A stretch of 64,000 bases of DNA from the NCBI RefSeq assembly GCF_902726565.1, contig NZ_CACVAF010000004.1, forward strand, positions 342,512 through 406,511, read 5' to 3'. The first letter of the stretch is position 1. Every line of letters starts with the position of its first letter. Of the stretch, positions 7,884-18,600 are shown piece by piece. The position numbers were made by a program, and so were the translations under genes. The notes under the pieces are model-generated. The model saw only the letters and a program-made list of their open reading frames with translations, ran no database searches and was not told the DNA's origin. This stretch comes from Yersinia vastinensis. Its GTDB lineage: Bacteria; Pseudomonadota; Gammaproteobacteria; Enterobacterales; Enterobacteriaceae.

Positions 7884-10800
7884 TTACATTGTTAAAACAA
7901 ATTTCATGCTAAATGGCACGGGCACAAACGTCATAACATCCGTATCACTGGTACCATTGATTGTTGCCGTCACGGTACTCTCCCCTGGATTAACACTGAC
8001 GAGTGTCACGATAACTTCACCATTTATATCGCTTGTTCCGGTGGCAGCGATCGTTGCGCTATTAGTGGCATTGAAACTGACTGATTGATTCGCGACCACA
8101 TTGTCAAATGCATCAGTGACAATGGCTTTAACACTATTTTGTGCCGTGCCATCCGCTGGCATATTGCCGATAACAGATTCCAGACTGACCTTTGCCGTGC
8201 TCGGATCAGAGACGAAGGTCGTATCTACCGTTTGACTATGACCATTGACCGTCGCGGTGACTTTAGTCATACCTGATTTGGTATTGGTTAAGGTCAATGT
8301 CACTGAGCCATCTGCGTCGGTCGTACCGCTGGCTGCAATCACGCCACTGTTATCGGCACTGAAATTCACCAGCAGATTCGGCACCCGGTTACCCTGAGCA
8401 TCTGTCACCACCGCTTTAACACTGTTTGTGGCGACACTATTAGCCAGCGCACCATCAACTTCAATCGTCAGTGCTCCAGCGACAATAGTTGCCGTACTTT
8501 CATCAGCAATAAAGGTGACATCTACATTTTGGCTATTACCATTCACAGTAGCAGTAACACGGCTGACCCCTGAGGTAGTATTGGTCAACGTGACCGTCAC
8601 TGAGCCATCTGCGCCGGTCGTACCGCTAGCCGCAATCACACCACTATTATTGGCACTGAAATTCACCAGCAAATTAGGTATCAGGTTCCCATGGGCATCC
8701 GTCACCACGGCTTTAACACTGTTGGTAGCAGAACCATTTGCCAGCGCACCATCAACCTCAACACTCAGTGCTCCGCCCACAATGGTGGCTGTACTTTCAT
8801 CAGCAATAAAAGTCATATCCACTGTTTGACTATGACCGTTCACCGTCGCGGTGACTCGACTCACTCCAGCCGTTGTACTGCTCACCGGTAACGTCACCGA
8901 ACCGTCTGGGCCTGTCGTAGCACTGGCAGTCATCACTGCGCCATTATCGGCACTGAAGTTCACTAGCAGGTTCGGTACCCGATTGCCTTGTGCATCGCTG
9001 ACTACCGCTTTGACACTGTTGGTAGCAGAACCATTAGCCAGCGCACCATCAGTTTCGATAGTCAACGCTCCACTCACAATCGTTGCCGTACTGCTGTCTG
9101 GAATGAAGGTCACATCCACCGCTTGGCTGTTGCCATTGACTGTGGCGGTGACTCGGCTTATTCCTGATGTGGTATTTGTCAGAGGCAAAGTCACCGAACC
9201 ATCTGAGGCTGTCGTAGCACTGGCCGCAATTACCGCCCCGTTATTGGCACTGAATGTTACTGCCAGATTAGGTATTCGGTTGCCTTGCGCATCGGTGACT
9301 ACCGCTTTGACACTGTTCGTCGCGACACCATTAGCCAGTGCACCATCGACCTCAATACTAAGTGCTCCGCTGGTAATGGTTGCTGTACTACTGTCTGGAA
9401 CAAACGTGACATCCACCGTCTGGCTGTAACCATTAACCGTCGCCGTCACGTGGCTCACCCCAGAAGTGGCGTTAGTCAGTGATAAAGTCACCGAACCGTC
9501 GGTGCCCGTCGTAGCGTTGGCGGCAATCACCGCACCATTGCTCGCACTGAACGTCACCACCTGATTGGGTACCCGATTGCCAGTAGCATCTGTCACTATG
9601 GCCTTCACCGAGTTAGTCGCACTGCCATTGGCCAACGCATTATCACTGGTGATAGTCAGTGCACCACTGAGAATGGTCGCGGTGCCACCATCAGGGATAA
9701 ACGTCACATCCACGCTTTGGCTACTACCATTTATTGTCGCAGTGACACGGGTCACTCCGGCCACCGTGTTGGTCAGCGGTAACGTTACCGCACCATCAGC
9801 ACCCGTCGTGCCATTGGCGGCAATCACTGCGCCGTTATTAGCGCTGAAAGTCACCACTTGATTAGGCACCAGATTACCTGTTGAATCCGTCACGACTGCT
9901 TTCACCCCGTTGGTCGCACTGCCATTTGCCAACGCATTATCACTGGTGATGGTTAGTGAACCACTGGTAAGGGTGGCGGTTCCACCATCAGGAATAAAGG
10001 TCACGTCCACCGTTTGGCTATGACCATTGACCGTCGCCGTTATACGTGTCAGTCCGGTTGTCGTGTTGGTTAGCGGCAGGTTCACTGCACCATCAGCATC
10101 GGTAGTTCCGCTGGCGGCAATCACACCACCATGATTAGCGCTGAATGCCACCACTTGATTAGGCACCAAATTACCATTGGCATCCGTGACGACAGCTTTC
10201 ACTGCGTTGGTCGCAATACCGTTAGCAATCGCATTGTCGCGGGTGATAGTCAGTGATCCACCGAGAAGAGTGGCTGTGCTGCTATCCGGAATAAAGGTCA
10301 CCTCCACTGCCTGACTATGGCCATTGACCGTCGCCGTCACACGCGTTATCCCGGCAGTGGTGTTGGTTAATGGTAAGGTCACGGATCCATCTGTACCGGT
10401 CGTGCCATTGGCGGCGATTACCGCGCCATTATTCGCACTGAAAGTCACCACCTGATTGACGACCAGATTACCGGTAGCATCGGTCACCACCGCTTTTACT
10501 GAGTCGGTCGCACTGCCATTTGCCAGTGCATTGTCACTGATAACCGTCAGTGCTCCACTGAGAATAGTCGCGGTTCCGCTATCAGGAACAAATGTCACAC
10601 TCACTGACTGGCTGTTCCCATTGACTGTCGCTGTCACATGACTTAGCCCGGCGGTAGTATTGGTCAATGGCAACGTGACAGCACCATCCGCACCTGTCGT
10701 GCCACTGGTAGCGATTAATGCATTGTTACCTACACTAAACGTGACCACCAAATTCGGTATGAGATTGCCGAACGCATCGGTGACAACAGCTTTTACAGTG

Positions 10801-13622
10801 TTCGTTGCAACACCATTCGCCAACGCGTTATCACTGATAATCGTCAGCGCACCACTCACGATAGTTGCCGTGCCACTGTCAGGAATAAAGGTGGTATTCA
10901 CACTTCGACTCTGACTATTGACTGTCGCGGTAATATGCACCATACCGGCTGTGCTGTTGGTTAGCTGCAAAATCACTTCGCCATTGGCATCCGTGGTGCC
11001 ACTAGCGGCTATCACCGCACCGTTATCTGCACCGAACGTCACGATCTGATTCGGTACCCGGTTGCCTGTGGCATCGGTCACTACTGCTTTCACCTCATTA
11101 GTGGCACTACCATCAGCCAGTGCATTGTCGCGACTAACTGTCAGTGCACCATTGGCAAGTGTGGCCGTTCCACTATCGGGGATAAACGTCACATCCACTG
11201 TCCGGCTAATACCATTAATTGAAGCAGTTACACGCGTTACACCCGCAGTCACATTGGTCAGTGATTGCGTCACTGAACCGTCGGCTCCCGTTGTTCCATT
11301 AGCCACAATATTTGCACCATTGCTGGCGGTAAAAGCCACGGCGATATTAGGAATGGGGTTTCCGTGAGCATCGGTCACAATAGCTTTAACACTGTTACTT
11401 GCATTGCCATTGGCGAGGGCATTATCACTTTGTACAGTCAGCGCACCGTCGACAATTGTCGCCGTGCCAGTGTCTGGAACAAAGTTAACCGCGACACTTC
11501 GGCTGGTTCCATTGAGTGTGGCTGTTACATTGACGGCACCTGTGGTGTCGTTCGTCAGCATCACGGTAATTGCCCCATTCGTGTCAGTAGTGCCGCTAGA
11601 AAGTGACAGTGTGGCGCTGTTGTCTGCACTGAAATTCACCAGCATATTGGGAACAGGGTTACCATTAGCATCCGTTATGACAGCCATCACGCTATTGGTC
11701 GCCGCGCCATTGGCCAATGCATTGTTGCTCAGTACGGTCAGGTTCTCACCCAAGATGGTGGCGGTGCTTTCGTCAGCAAGAAACGCCACTGCGGCTTGTG
11801 CTCTGTTGCCATTATCCAACACAGCATGAACCTGCCCAGCACCAGCTCGAGTGCTCTTAACTGAAACTGTCGCTCTTCCTAAATTATCAGTGGTCGCACT
11901 TGGCGTGACAACGTCACCAACTGTGGCATTAAACATGACGTTCATGCCCGCCATCGGTGTGTTGGCTCCATTGGCGGTATCAACCACTAATGCCCGATAA
12001 GTGACTAGCGAAGCACCGTCAGCCGTCGCGCTCGTATTAGAACCCACAACATTCAGCGCTATCTGATGTGGAGATTCCTGCACAATAATATTCGTGGTCG
12101 CTGTATTCGATTTATTGCCACGAACATCATAGGCAACGGCACTGACTTGGTAGCTGTTGACGTTTTGCAGATGTTGATAAGCAGGCAGTGTAACGGAGGC
12201 CGATTCCATCGCCAGTGGCATCAAGGCACCACCAGTGGTAATCAATATCGGTGCACTCCACTCAACACGTTCAGCACCATATTTCGACGCCACAACACCT
12301 GTCAGAGTGACATTTTCTAAGGCATGAGCAGAAATCGATGCTGGCAGCGTTAAATTGATAAGATTTTGTTTCTCATACTGCATGACAATATTGTAATTGC
12401 GATCAACCAAATCATAACGGCTACCTGCCAGACTGCGCATCAAGCCAACCGTGTCTTTATTGATTTGATCAATCCACGGCACACCGAAGCGATAATTAAA
12501 GTTCAGACCCACCTGAAGCTCATTGGTGGTATTCTGGCCTTTCTTATGCGCCACATCGACGGTAACTAGCGGGATCGGCGTATAATTAACACCCAATGTT
12601 ACCGCGGACGGTGAATCACCTAAATCATCTGGGTTAGTCTTACCACTATTCAGCGCGACACCTTTGCCGAAATATTTTTCATACATCAACGAGCCACCTA
12701 GCTGAGGATAGCTAGGCAGATAGGCCATGGCCCTGACGTCAAAACCATTGGCTGGGCGTTCGTTATAATCTTCCATTTCGGACAGCACTGACTGATGCCA
12801 GTCAGTTAAACGAAAATAGCCATTGGCAGAAAGTTTGAGATTATCAGTCCAGGCTTCAGCCCCTACCCCTAAACGGCTATTTTTTCCGGTCAGGTCATAG
12901 TCATAAAAACTGTTAACGCCGAACATCCAGTTTTCAGTAAATTGGCGGACCCCAATACCCGCATTATTGGTAGTCCGATAACCATCGTAACGCACACCTA
13001 ACTGACCAAATAACAGGTTGTCTTGAGATTCCACCAGCGGCAGTAATATATCGGCGTTACCCGTGCCAGTAGAATTAAGTTGTACGCGCGCATGACCAAA
13101 TTGATTTAGCCAATCAGAGGCCGCCTGCGCTGCCAAACCAGAGGAAACCCCTCTCACGGCACTTTCTGCGGCTTTTGCTGAGTTATCACTTCCCATTACG
13201 CCCCAAAATTGGGTTGCGGTGCTGGCAACAGTATCTTCAGTAAGATTAAATTTATTCGCTCCAGAGCTATTTGACTCCTGAGCATTATCAGAACCTAAAT
13301 CAGGTAATGTGCTACCTTGCGGTAAATTTGTAGCTTCTTCTTTCTCTATGAAGGGATTCTTTGATTGAGAATGGTAAGGAACAACCGGTTCTTTAATATA
13401 ATTATTTGGCTGTTCAGAATAAGTATTAGGTGCCGCTGCCATAGGTTCAACCAGTATTTCGGAGGACCTCATCTTTGCCATTATCTCGTCTATTTCATCT
13501 GCACGAACAGATAATGATATTAACGGCGTGAAAGCTATTGTTATAGGCAACAGTAATTGCATTAATAATGTATTAATTGCAACCACTCGCATAAGTGATT
13601 TATTTGAATGGAAACCGTTCAT
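7884..13622 (-). CDS. Invasin/intimin-type inverse autotransporter with 14 Ig-like (Big-1) domains
   Basis: From the ATG at 13622 this is a 1912-residue type Ve adhesin. Domains in order: a long signal peptide ending near RADE (about residue 40); an N-terminal linker without a recognisable LysM domain; the inverse-autotransporter beta-barrel (about 170-385, with the typical aromatic repeats and NYRFGVPW at its end); an Ig-like linker (about 385-515); then 14 bacterial Ig-like domains to the C terminus. Twelve of these are colinear 99-residue units. There is no C-terminal lectin-type domain of the invasin/intimin kind. The open frame extends to a TTG at 13802, but that start lies inside a likely terminator hairpin and gives no signal peptide at the N terminus. 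ATG 13724 is another option without a ribosome binding site. Family members mediate host-cell or surface attachment; the receptor here is unknown. Confidence 0.92.
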   Translation of the reverse strand: MNGFHSNKSLMRVVAINTLLMQLLLPITIAFTPLISLSVRADEIDEIMAKMRSSEILVEPMAAAPNTYSEQPNNYIKEPVVPYHSQSKNPFIEKEEATNLPQGSTLPDLGSDNAQESNSSGANKFNLTEDTVASTATQFWGVMGSDNSAKAAESAVRGVSSGLAAQAASDWLNQFGHARVQLNSTGTGNADILLPLVESQDNLLFGQLGVRYDGYRTTNNAGIGVRQFTENWMFGVNSFYDYDLTGKNSRLGVGAEAWTDNLKLSANGYFRLTDWHQSVLSEMEDYNERPANGFDVRAMAYLPSYPQLGGSLMYEKYFGKGVALNSGKTNPDDLGDSPSAVTLGVNYTPIPLVTVDVAHKKGQNTTNELQVGLNFNYRFGVPWIDQINKDTVGLMRSLAGSRYDLVDRNYNIVMQYEKQNLINLTLPASISAHALENVTLTGVVASKYGAERVEWSAPILITTGGALMPLAMESASVTLPAYQHLQNVNSYQVSAVAYDVRGNKSNTATTNIIVQESPHQIALNVVGSNTSATADGASLVTYRALVVDTANGANTPMAGMNVMFNATVGDVVTPSATTDNLGRATVSVKSTRAGAGQVHAVLDNGNRAQAAVAFLADESTATILGENLTVLSNNALANGAATNSVMAVITDANGNPVPNMLVNFSADNSATLSLSSGTTDTNGAITVMLTNDTTGAVNVTATLNGTSRSVAVNFVPDTGTATIVDGALTVQSDNALANGNASNSVKAIVTDAHGNPIPNIAVAFTASNGANIVANGTTGADGSVTQSLTNVTAGVTRVTASINGISRTVDVTFIPDSGTATLANGALTVSRDNALADGSATNEVKAVVTDATGNRVPNQIVTFGADNGAVIAASGTTDANGEVILQLTNSTAGMVHITATVNSQSRSVNTTFIPDSGTATIVSGALTIISDNALANGVATNTVKAVVTDAFGNLIPNLVVTFSVGNNALIATSGTTGADGAVTLPLTNTTAGLSHVTATVNGNSQSVSVTFVPDSGTATILSGALTVISDNALANGSATDSVKAVVTDATGNLVVNQVVTFSANNGAVIAANGTTGTDGSVTLPLTNTTAGITRVTATVNGHSQAVEVTFIPDSSTATLLGGSLTITRDNAIANGIATNAVKAVVTDANGNLVPNQVVAFSANHGGVIAASGTTDADGAVNLPLTNTTTGLTRITATVNGHSQTVDVTFIPDGGTATLTSGSLTITSDNALANGSATNGVKAVVTDSTGNLVPNQVVTFSANNGAVIAANGTTGADGAVTLPLTNTVAGVTRVTATINGSSQSVDVTFIPDGGTATILSGALTITSDNALANGSATNSVKAIVTDATGNRVPNQVVTFSASNGAVIAANATTGTDGSVTLSLTNATSGVSHVTATVNGYSQTVDVTFVPDSSTATITSGALSIEVDGALANGVATNSVKAVVTDAQGNRIPNLAVTFSANNGAVIAASATTASDGSVTLPLTNTTSGISRVTATVNGNSQAVDVTFIPDSSTATIVSGALTIETDGALANGSATNSVKAVVSDAQGNRVPNLLVNFSADNGAVMTASATTGPDGSVTLPVSSTTAGVSRVTATVNGHSQTVDMTFIADESTATIVGGALSVEVDGALANGSATNSVKAVVTDAHGNLIPNLLVNFSANNSGVIAASGTTGADGSVTVTLTNTTSGVSRVTATVNGNSQNVDVTFIADESTATIVAGALTIEVDGALANSVATNSVKAVVTDAQGNRVPNLLVNFSADNSGVIAASGTTDADGSVTLTLTNTKSGMTKVTATVNGHSQTVDTTFVSDPSTAKVSLESVIGNMPADGTAQNSVKAIVTDAFDNVVANQSVSFNATNSATIAATGTSDINGEVIVTLVSVNPGESTVTATINGTSDTDVMTFVPVPFSMKFVLTM
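8170..11740 (-). repeat. 297-bp tandem repeat array coding Big-1 domains
   Basis: Twelve consecutive units of 99 codons with no insertions or deletions between them. For example, the motif GCCAACGCATTATCACTG recurs at 9631 and 9928, exactly 297 bases apart. Each unit encodes a domain beginning near DNALANG(S/N)ATN and ending near VTFIPDS(S/G)TATI. Divergent Big-1 domains cap both ends of the array. Such arrays are prone to contraction and expansion by recombination, which would change adhesin length while keeping the frame. Confidence 0.9.
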
Positions 13623-13796
13623 AGTGGATTCAAAGTTCCGATTTTGAATGGCGATATCCGTGACCGCGCAGATACGAGCCGTTTTATTATTGACAGAAAT
13701 ACAAACCCCATCACTGACCAACATATGATGTGATTGTGTATTCCACCCAATAAACTCATTTTTAATAAAGAAACAAAACGCATGACGAAAAGAAAT

Positions 13797-13822
13797 GAGC
13801 AATTTAGCGAACTAAACTGCTC
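13797..13822 (-). terminator. UUCG-capped terminator of the lipoprotein gene
   Basis: On the minus strand an 11-bp stem (one G-U pair) is capped by a TTCG tetraloop and followed by the T-rich run ATTTCTTTTCG. It lies about 160 bases beyond the lipoprotein stop codon and 175 bases before the adhesin ATG. It therefore separates the two transcription units and argues against the long TTG start of the adhesin. Confidence 0.6.
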
Positions 13823-13984
13823 TAATTCTAATAGTTACATTAAAAATATCTTATCATCAAAAAATACAACATCCACGCTTACTAAATGTAAGAATGAACA
13901 TCGTATAAAATGCGAAAACATAAACACACTGATTGTTATAATAACTAAATATAGCAAGTGTCACTGTGTCTTAGTCAATAAAAA

Positions 13985-14353
13985 CTAAATCCGCGAGAGA
14001 TAGTTCACTTTGTTTTGTACTTCATTGAACGCAGTATTTCTAACTCTGGCACACACCATTTTAAGTTTTGAATCCAGTTCCAGAGAAATGAGTTGCTTCG
14101 GATCGTTATCCAAAATGTTTCGGTTTTGTTCTAAAAATGCATACATATCGTTGATTTGGTCGAATTGCCCTCTAAATACACCGAACTCATTGGTGTTAAG
14201 CTTTTTGACCATGGAAAAATTATTGACGCACTGATCGTTGGTACTCTTTTTAATAATGGCGGCTGTCTGTTTCTCGGAGTCAACCTTTGCTTGTGTGCTG
14301 CATCCTCCCAATACTGCACTTGCCATCAATACTACTATCGCCACTGCTTTCAT
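13985..14353 (-). CDS. Small outer-membrane lipoprotein, function unknown
   Basis: A 122-residue protein with a type II signal peptide. The lipobox LGGC places the lipidated cysteine at residue 18, followed by Ser, which favours sorting to the outer membrane. The mature 105 residues are mixed-charge and probably helical, with one further pair of cysteines. No family is recognised. The ATG at 14353 follows a GAGGG ribosome binding site. It lies between the two giant adhesin genes on the same strand. It could assist their biogenesis or be a surface component, but nothing in the sequence proves this. Confidence 0.75.
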   Translation of the reverse strand: MKAVAIVVLMASAVLGGCSTQAKVDSEKQTAAIIKKSTNDQCVNNFSMVKKLNTNEFGVFRGQFDQINDMYAFLEQNRNILDNDPKQLISLELDSKLKMVCARVRNTAFNEVQNKVNYLSRI

Positions 14354-14918
14354 AAAATACCCTCATTAATCCTTTATAAGTATTCAACCTTCTATTGGAT
14401 ATTATACCCCTAAGACTGATATCATCCCGCATTGCTCTTTTGCCGTGATATCAGTCAGATTCGTTCAATTAAGGGGTCACCCAACATTTGTAGCAGGGAC
14501 ACCTTACATCGCGATCTTTTATGCTGTCAAATGGCGATATGTCAGATCTATAAGCTGAATTAACTCAATAGACCAGATGATTATACTACTCGAAGATCTC
14601 GATATGGATGGAAAGATCGTATTTTCAGGAATTAATGGTTTTATATCTCATATTATTTATATAAATCAGTTGATCACCCTAATTAAATTTAAGGCAAAAA
14701 AAATATGAATTTAATCTAATTTATTGATGCAGTGCAAAAAATGAAACGTTAATTGTCATCGCCATAATAAATAGAACACAACATCAGCAAATCAATAACA
14801 AAATATATCAAATGAGAAGGCGCGCTAATATATCAAGAAAAGTTTAAATAATTTAAGAATTATCTTGGTTGGGTAAGGTTGATTGTATTTAAGAAATATA
14901 TATTTTTATGATTGAAAC
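14354..14918. other. Promoter region of the lipoprotein gene and AT-rich gap
   Basis: About 565 AT-rich bases. The minus strand holds a perfect TATAAT (14401-14406), 48 bases before the lipoprotein ATG, preceded by an 11-bp inverted repeat at 14414-14456. Nothing else was recognised. This is also the region downstream of the second LuxR-type gene. Confidence 0.55.
14414..14456 (-). promoter_or_regulatory. Operator-like inverted repeat over the lipoprotein promoter
   Basis: GACTGATATCA and its perfect complement are separated by 21 bases and begin 8 bases upstream of a TATAAT -10 element on the minus strand. The repeat covers where the -35 box should be, and no good TTGACA match is seen. This fits an activator- or repressor-controlled promoter. 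Confidence 0.5.
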
Positions 14919-15536
14919 TCACTTATTGTTTTTAGCCAATAAATCCTTAAGCATTCCACTAATAACTTTAACTCCCAACTTGTTATATATATTACGTCTA
15001 TGAGCACTTGCGGTTTTACTTTTCATATCAAGTTTTTCTGAAATTGCATTATTCGTCATTCCTGACAGGAGACACTCCAGAACTTCATTTTCTCTGTGGG
15101 TTAGTTGATTTTTTATTTTCCTGTAAAAAACAAATCGGTCAGATTCCTTAGGTGATTTTTTTGATAATAATAATCCCATAAGCATATCTGCTATTTGTTC
15201 AAGAGCTGCTGTTTTACATAAGACACCATCACACAACGCTGACAAGTAGATGAAATCCTCTGTATTTTCACCTTTTCGACTAAAAATCATAATAAAGGCA
15301 TGAGGGTTGAACATCCTTATCTTATCAATGGTATTGAATACTTTAGTCGGTGAAATATTGTCAACATCGAAAATAATAACACTGCGAGGGGGAAGTGGAT
15401 TATAGAGGCTAGCATTATCAGCAGAGGAGTATAAATTAATATTATCACTTTCATTAGGAATTAATTTTATTCCCTCAACAACAATCTTTAGAGATAATCT
15501 TGTTAAGCTACACTCACTAACAACAATGACTCCCAT
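14919..15536 (-). CDS. LuxR-type transcriptional regulator with receiver-like N-terminus
   Basis: A 205-residue protein. Residues about 144-190 form a LuxR-type helix-turn-helix (LTHRENEVLECLLSGMTNNA, then KTASAHRRNIYNKLGV). The N-terminal 120 residues resemble a receiver. An Asp stands at the phospho-acceptor position (IIFDVDN, Asp57), and a Ser and a Lys (residues 86 and 108) are at conserved places. The usual acidic pair near the N terminus is replaced by SEC. Phosphorylation is therefore doubtful. It lies between the lipoprotein and classical autotransporter genes on the same strand, so local control of those genes is the simplest guess. The gene is AT-rich compared with the flanking core genes, suggesting horizontal acquisition. 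Confidence 0.8.
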   Translation of the reverse strand: MGVIVVSECSLTRLSLKIVVEGIKLIPNESDNINLYSSADNASLYNPLPPRSVIIFDVDNISPTKVFNTIDKIRMFNPHAFIMIFSRKGENTEDFIYLSALCDGVLCKTAALEQIADMLMGLLLSKKSPKESDRFVFYRKIKNQLTHRENEVLECLLSGMTNNAISEKLDMKSKTASAHRRNIYNKLGVKVISGMLKDLLAKNNK

Positions 15537-15608
15537 GACGTTATGTCACTCCTTTTTCACGATTTTTGGGTCGATATAGAATGGTGTTTAATCAATTTGA
15601 TAGAATAT

Positions 15609-15636
15609 AAATAACGGTGCCGAAGCACCGTTATTT
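15609..15636 (-). terminator. UUCG-capped terminator of the autotransporter gene
   Basis: A perfect 12-bp stem (AAATAACGGTGC and its complement) with a TTCG loop on the minus strand starts 18 bases past the autotransporter stop codon. It is flanked by A/T runs and is a strong intrinsic terminator. Confidence 0.8.
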
Positions 15637-15653
15637 ATAAGAGAAGATGACGA

Positions 15654-18600
15654 TTAGAAGTTGTATTTCACCCCTAGCATGACAGCAGTATCGCTGTAGC
15701 CTTTATCGCCCAATTGTTGGCCTACGTTGCCCCAAACATTGAGTTGTTTATTCAGTTGCCCCTCAACGCCCAGTTTCAACTCACCAATATTCTTCGCTCC
15801 AGCCTGTTTCATCTCAACGGAGTTCATCGTTGTACCGAAGTCTTTGGTGTTATGGATCCAATTGGCTTCAACAAACGGCTGGAATTCACGGTCTTTACCA
15901 TTGTCGCTAGCATGGTGTCCTTTCATATAAGAACGAACCCCAAGACGCGTCTGGATATTACCATCGCCCTGACCACTCACCTGAGTGCCATTGGCTTCAC
16001 GGTGCTCGTCTGCCTTCACACCCATCCACGTTATCTGCGCTTTCGGCTGGATAAAGTACGTTTCATTCTTAGCCTTGTTTTCGCCAATCTTGAAGGTGTA
16101 GCCACTCTCTACTGAGGCGGTTACCCCTTTCGATTTGTACTCTTCTGTCGCCAGGCCCTCACCTTTCACCGTATTGTTGAACCAGCTATATTGCGCCCAG
16201 CCGTCTACATACAATCCTGACTTGTCTTCGTTGTTAGCATACCAAGTGCCATACACACCGGTAGTGTAACCATCAACTGAACCATCAGACTGATAACCCG
16301 ATGCCGAATGAGTGTTGCTCTTGCTGTTACCGTAACCCGCCATTACGCCTAAATGTAAACGGTCCAGATCATTATTGCTCCACTGAGCAATATCGCCCCC
16401 CAATTGCATCACGTACCGATTGCTTTGGGTCTTCAACTGGCCACTCATATCACGCGAACGATTATGCCCACCTTCATTTCGTAACCACATACTGGTGACT
16501 TTCTGCTCGCCAGTCAGCGCATCAATATATTGAGTTTCCCCTAAACGATCATGCAGTCGCGTCACGAACATATTGTTAGCCGTGGCCAAGTTAGCAGTGT
16601 AACTTCCAGCCTCAGGGCGTTTGATTTCTTCACCAGGATTCACCGGACTCTCTGGATTTTCTGGATTTTCCGGGTTTTCTGGATCAACCGGCACATTGCC
16701 TAAGCTGGTTAGATACCAGTTGCTGGCATTCTGTCCCACACCGCGTTTCAGGCTGTAATCATACGCACCAGCCACAATACGACCACTTTGCACGAAATTA
16801 CCGTCAGACTGGCCGTTGACCTGAATCAACTCAATACCATTGAGCGTTTTAGCGCCAAGCCCTCCTGCGTTATCCACACTCACATTAGTGGTTCCGCTGG
16901 TGCTGCCGTTGACTATCATGCTGTCCGTTGCAGAGTTGTCATCACCCAGCGCCGTGTTGAAATGCAGCAATCCGTTGTTACCAATATAATGACCATTTAC
17001 CACTAACTGATTACCGGTGGTGCCAGTACCGTTACTGGTTTTATTGCCAATAAAGACCGTGCCGCTGTTGGTTAAATCCGTCCCCACCGTGAATACGTTG
17101 CTGGCAGGTGCCAAACGGCTCAGTATTGACGTCACTGGTGCTACCGGATTGCCGACAAACAATACGCCTTGGTTATCAATCGCACCAGCTACGCCGCCAA
17201 AGCCGCCCATAAAGGCACCGTTGGCAATATTCACTTGCTGGCTAGCCAGTGTCATTGGATCTGCATTGCTGCCCAAGATCAGGCCGCCTGCCTTGATATC
17301 TGTCTGGCCGGTATAGGCCGCAGACGGTGTTAACGATACCGTGCCAGTGCCATTCTTAGTCAGACTACCGCTACCAGTAACGCTATTTGCTAATGCCCAA
17401 TCAGCATCTGAGTTCAATACCAGCGAACCATTATTGGTCACGGACGCCGTGCCCAGGTTCGCCGCCTGAGAAACAGTAAGCTGGCTAGCGTTGTTAATAT
17501 CAAACAGGCCGCTGAACAGGCTGTTATCACCGCTGGCGATGATGTCGCTATTATTCTGCAATACCACACTGCCCGCATCACTGATGGCATTCACCAACTG
17601 ACCTGTCGCACTGGTCAATGTTAATAGACCGGCATTGATAATGTTGCCATCACCCAGACCGGCGGCATTGTTCAGTAACGCCTGCGCACCACTGGCAATG
17701 GTCGTTACTGCGCTCAGGCCTGTGTTAGCCCCATTAACCGTCAGCACATCGGCAGCGATCGTCAACGCGCCTTTACCGGTGAGTTCACCGTCTGAAATAC
17801 CGCCTTGACTCAGGGTCAGACTGCCGCCATTGACGTTCAATGATGAACCGCCAGTACCGTTCAATTCACCTACTGTCTGGCTATGACCGTTCATATCAAA
17901 GGCGGTATCGGCTGCCAGAGATAACAGTGACGTATTCCCCAGCACATTGTCATTCGACATTTGCAGGGTGCCACTGCGAACCTCAGTTGCGCCGGTGTAG
18001 TCGTTGTCCAGATTGGACAGTGTTACGGTATTGCCTGCGCCGGTATCAATGGCCAGCTCACCCATGCCGGTGATTTTGGCACTCAAATCTGCTGCTGGGC
18101 CGGTTTTATTGGTGGCATACAGTGACAATGCGTCAGCGCCGCTTCCCAGTAACTCAACTTGCGTCAGACCGTAACCGACATACAATCCATCGTTACCCAC
18201 ACCGCTGGTCAGGCGATAATCATAAGTTCCTCTAGCGACCGTGGTGCCATTTTGGGCAATATCTGCCGTGGTGGCGTCAGTAATGACATTGCCATACTGG
18301 TCTTGCAGCACCAGATTGCCGCCATTACCTTGTACCGCAACATCACTTGTTGCTAGCTGCAATAGCGTGTTGGCATCATCTTGTTCCATAATTGGCAAGG
18401 TAGGATTAACGGGAGTCTGGCTGTTATCAACACTCTCGATATTCACTTCTACCGTACCGGTGCCGAGTAAATTCATCTCCTTCGTGGTGTGAATCGTGCT
18501 TTTCGCTACCGTTTCACCCGGTGTGCCGGTGTTAAACTTCACCGTACCGCCATCGAAGGCCAGCCCGCCGATAGTCTGAACACCATCGCCCACGGTTGTA

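Noticed and set aside
8170..11740. Regularly spaced 297-bp repeats considered as a CRISPR-like array
   Set aside because: The repeats are coding, in frame, and translate to bacterial Ig-like domains; there are no unique spacers.
8428..11829. Many long plus-strand frames opposite the adhesin gene
   Set aside because: They are antisense shadows of the 297-bp repeats; their repeated sequence simply mirrors the real coding strand.
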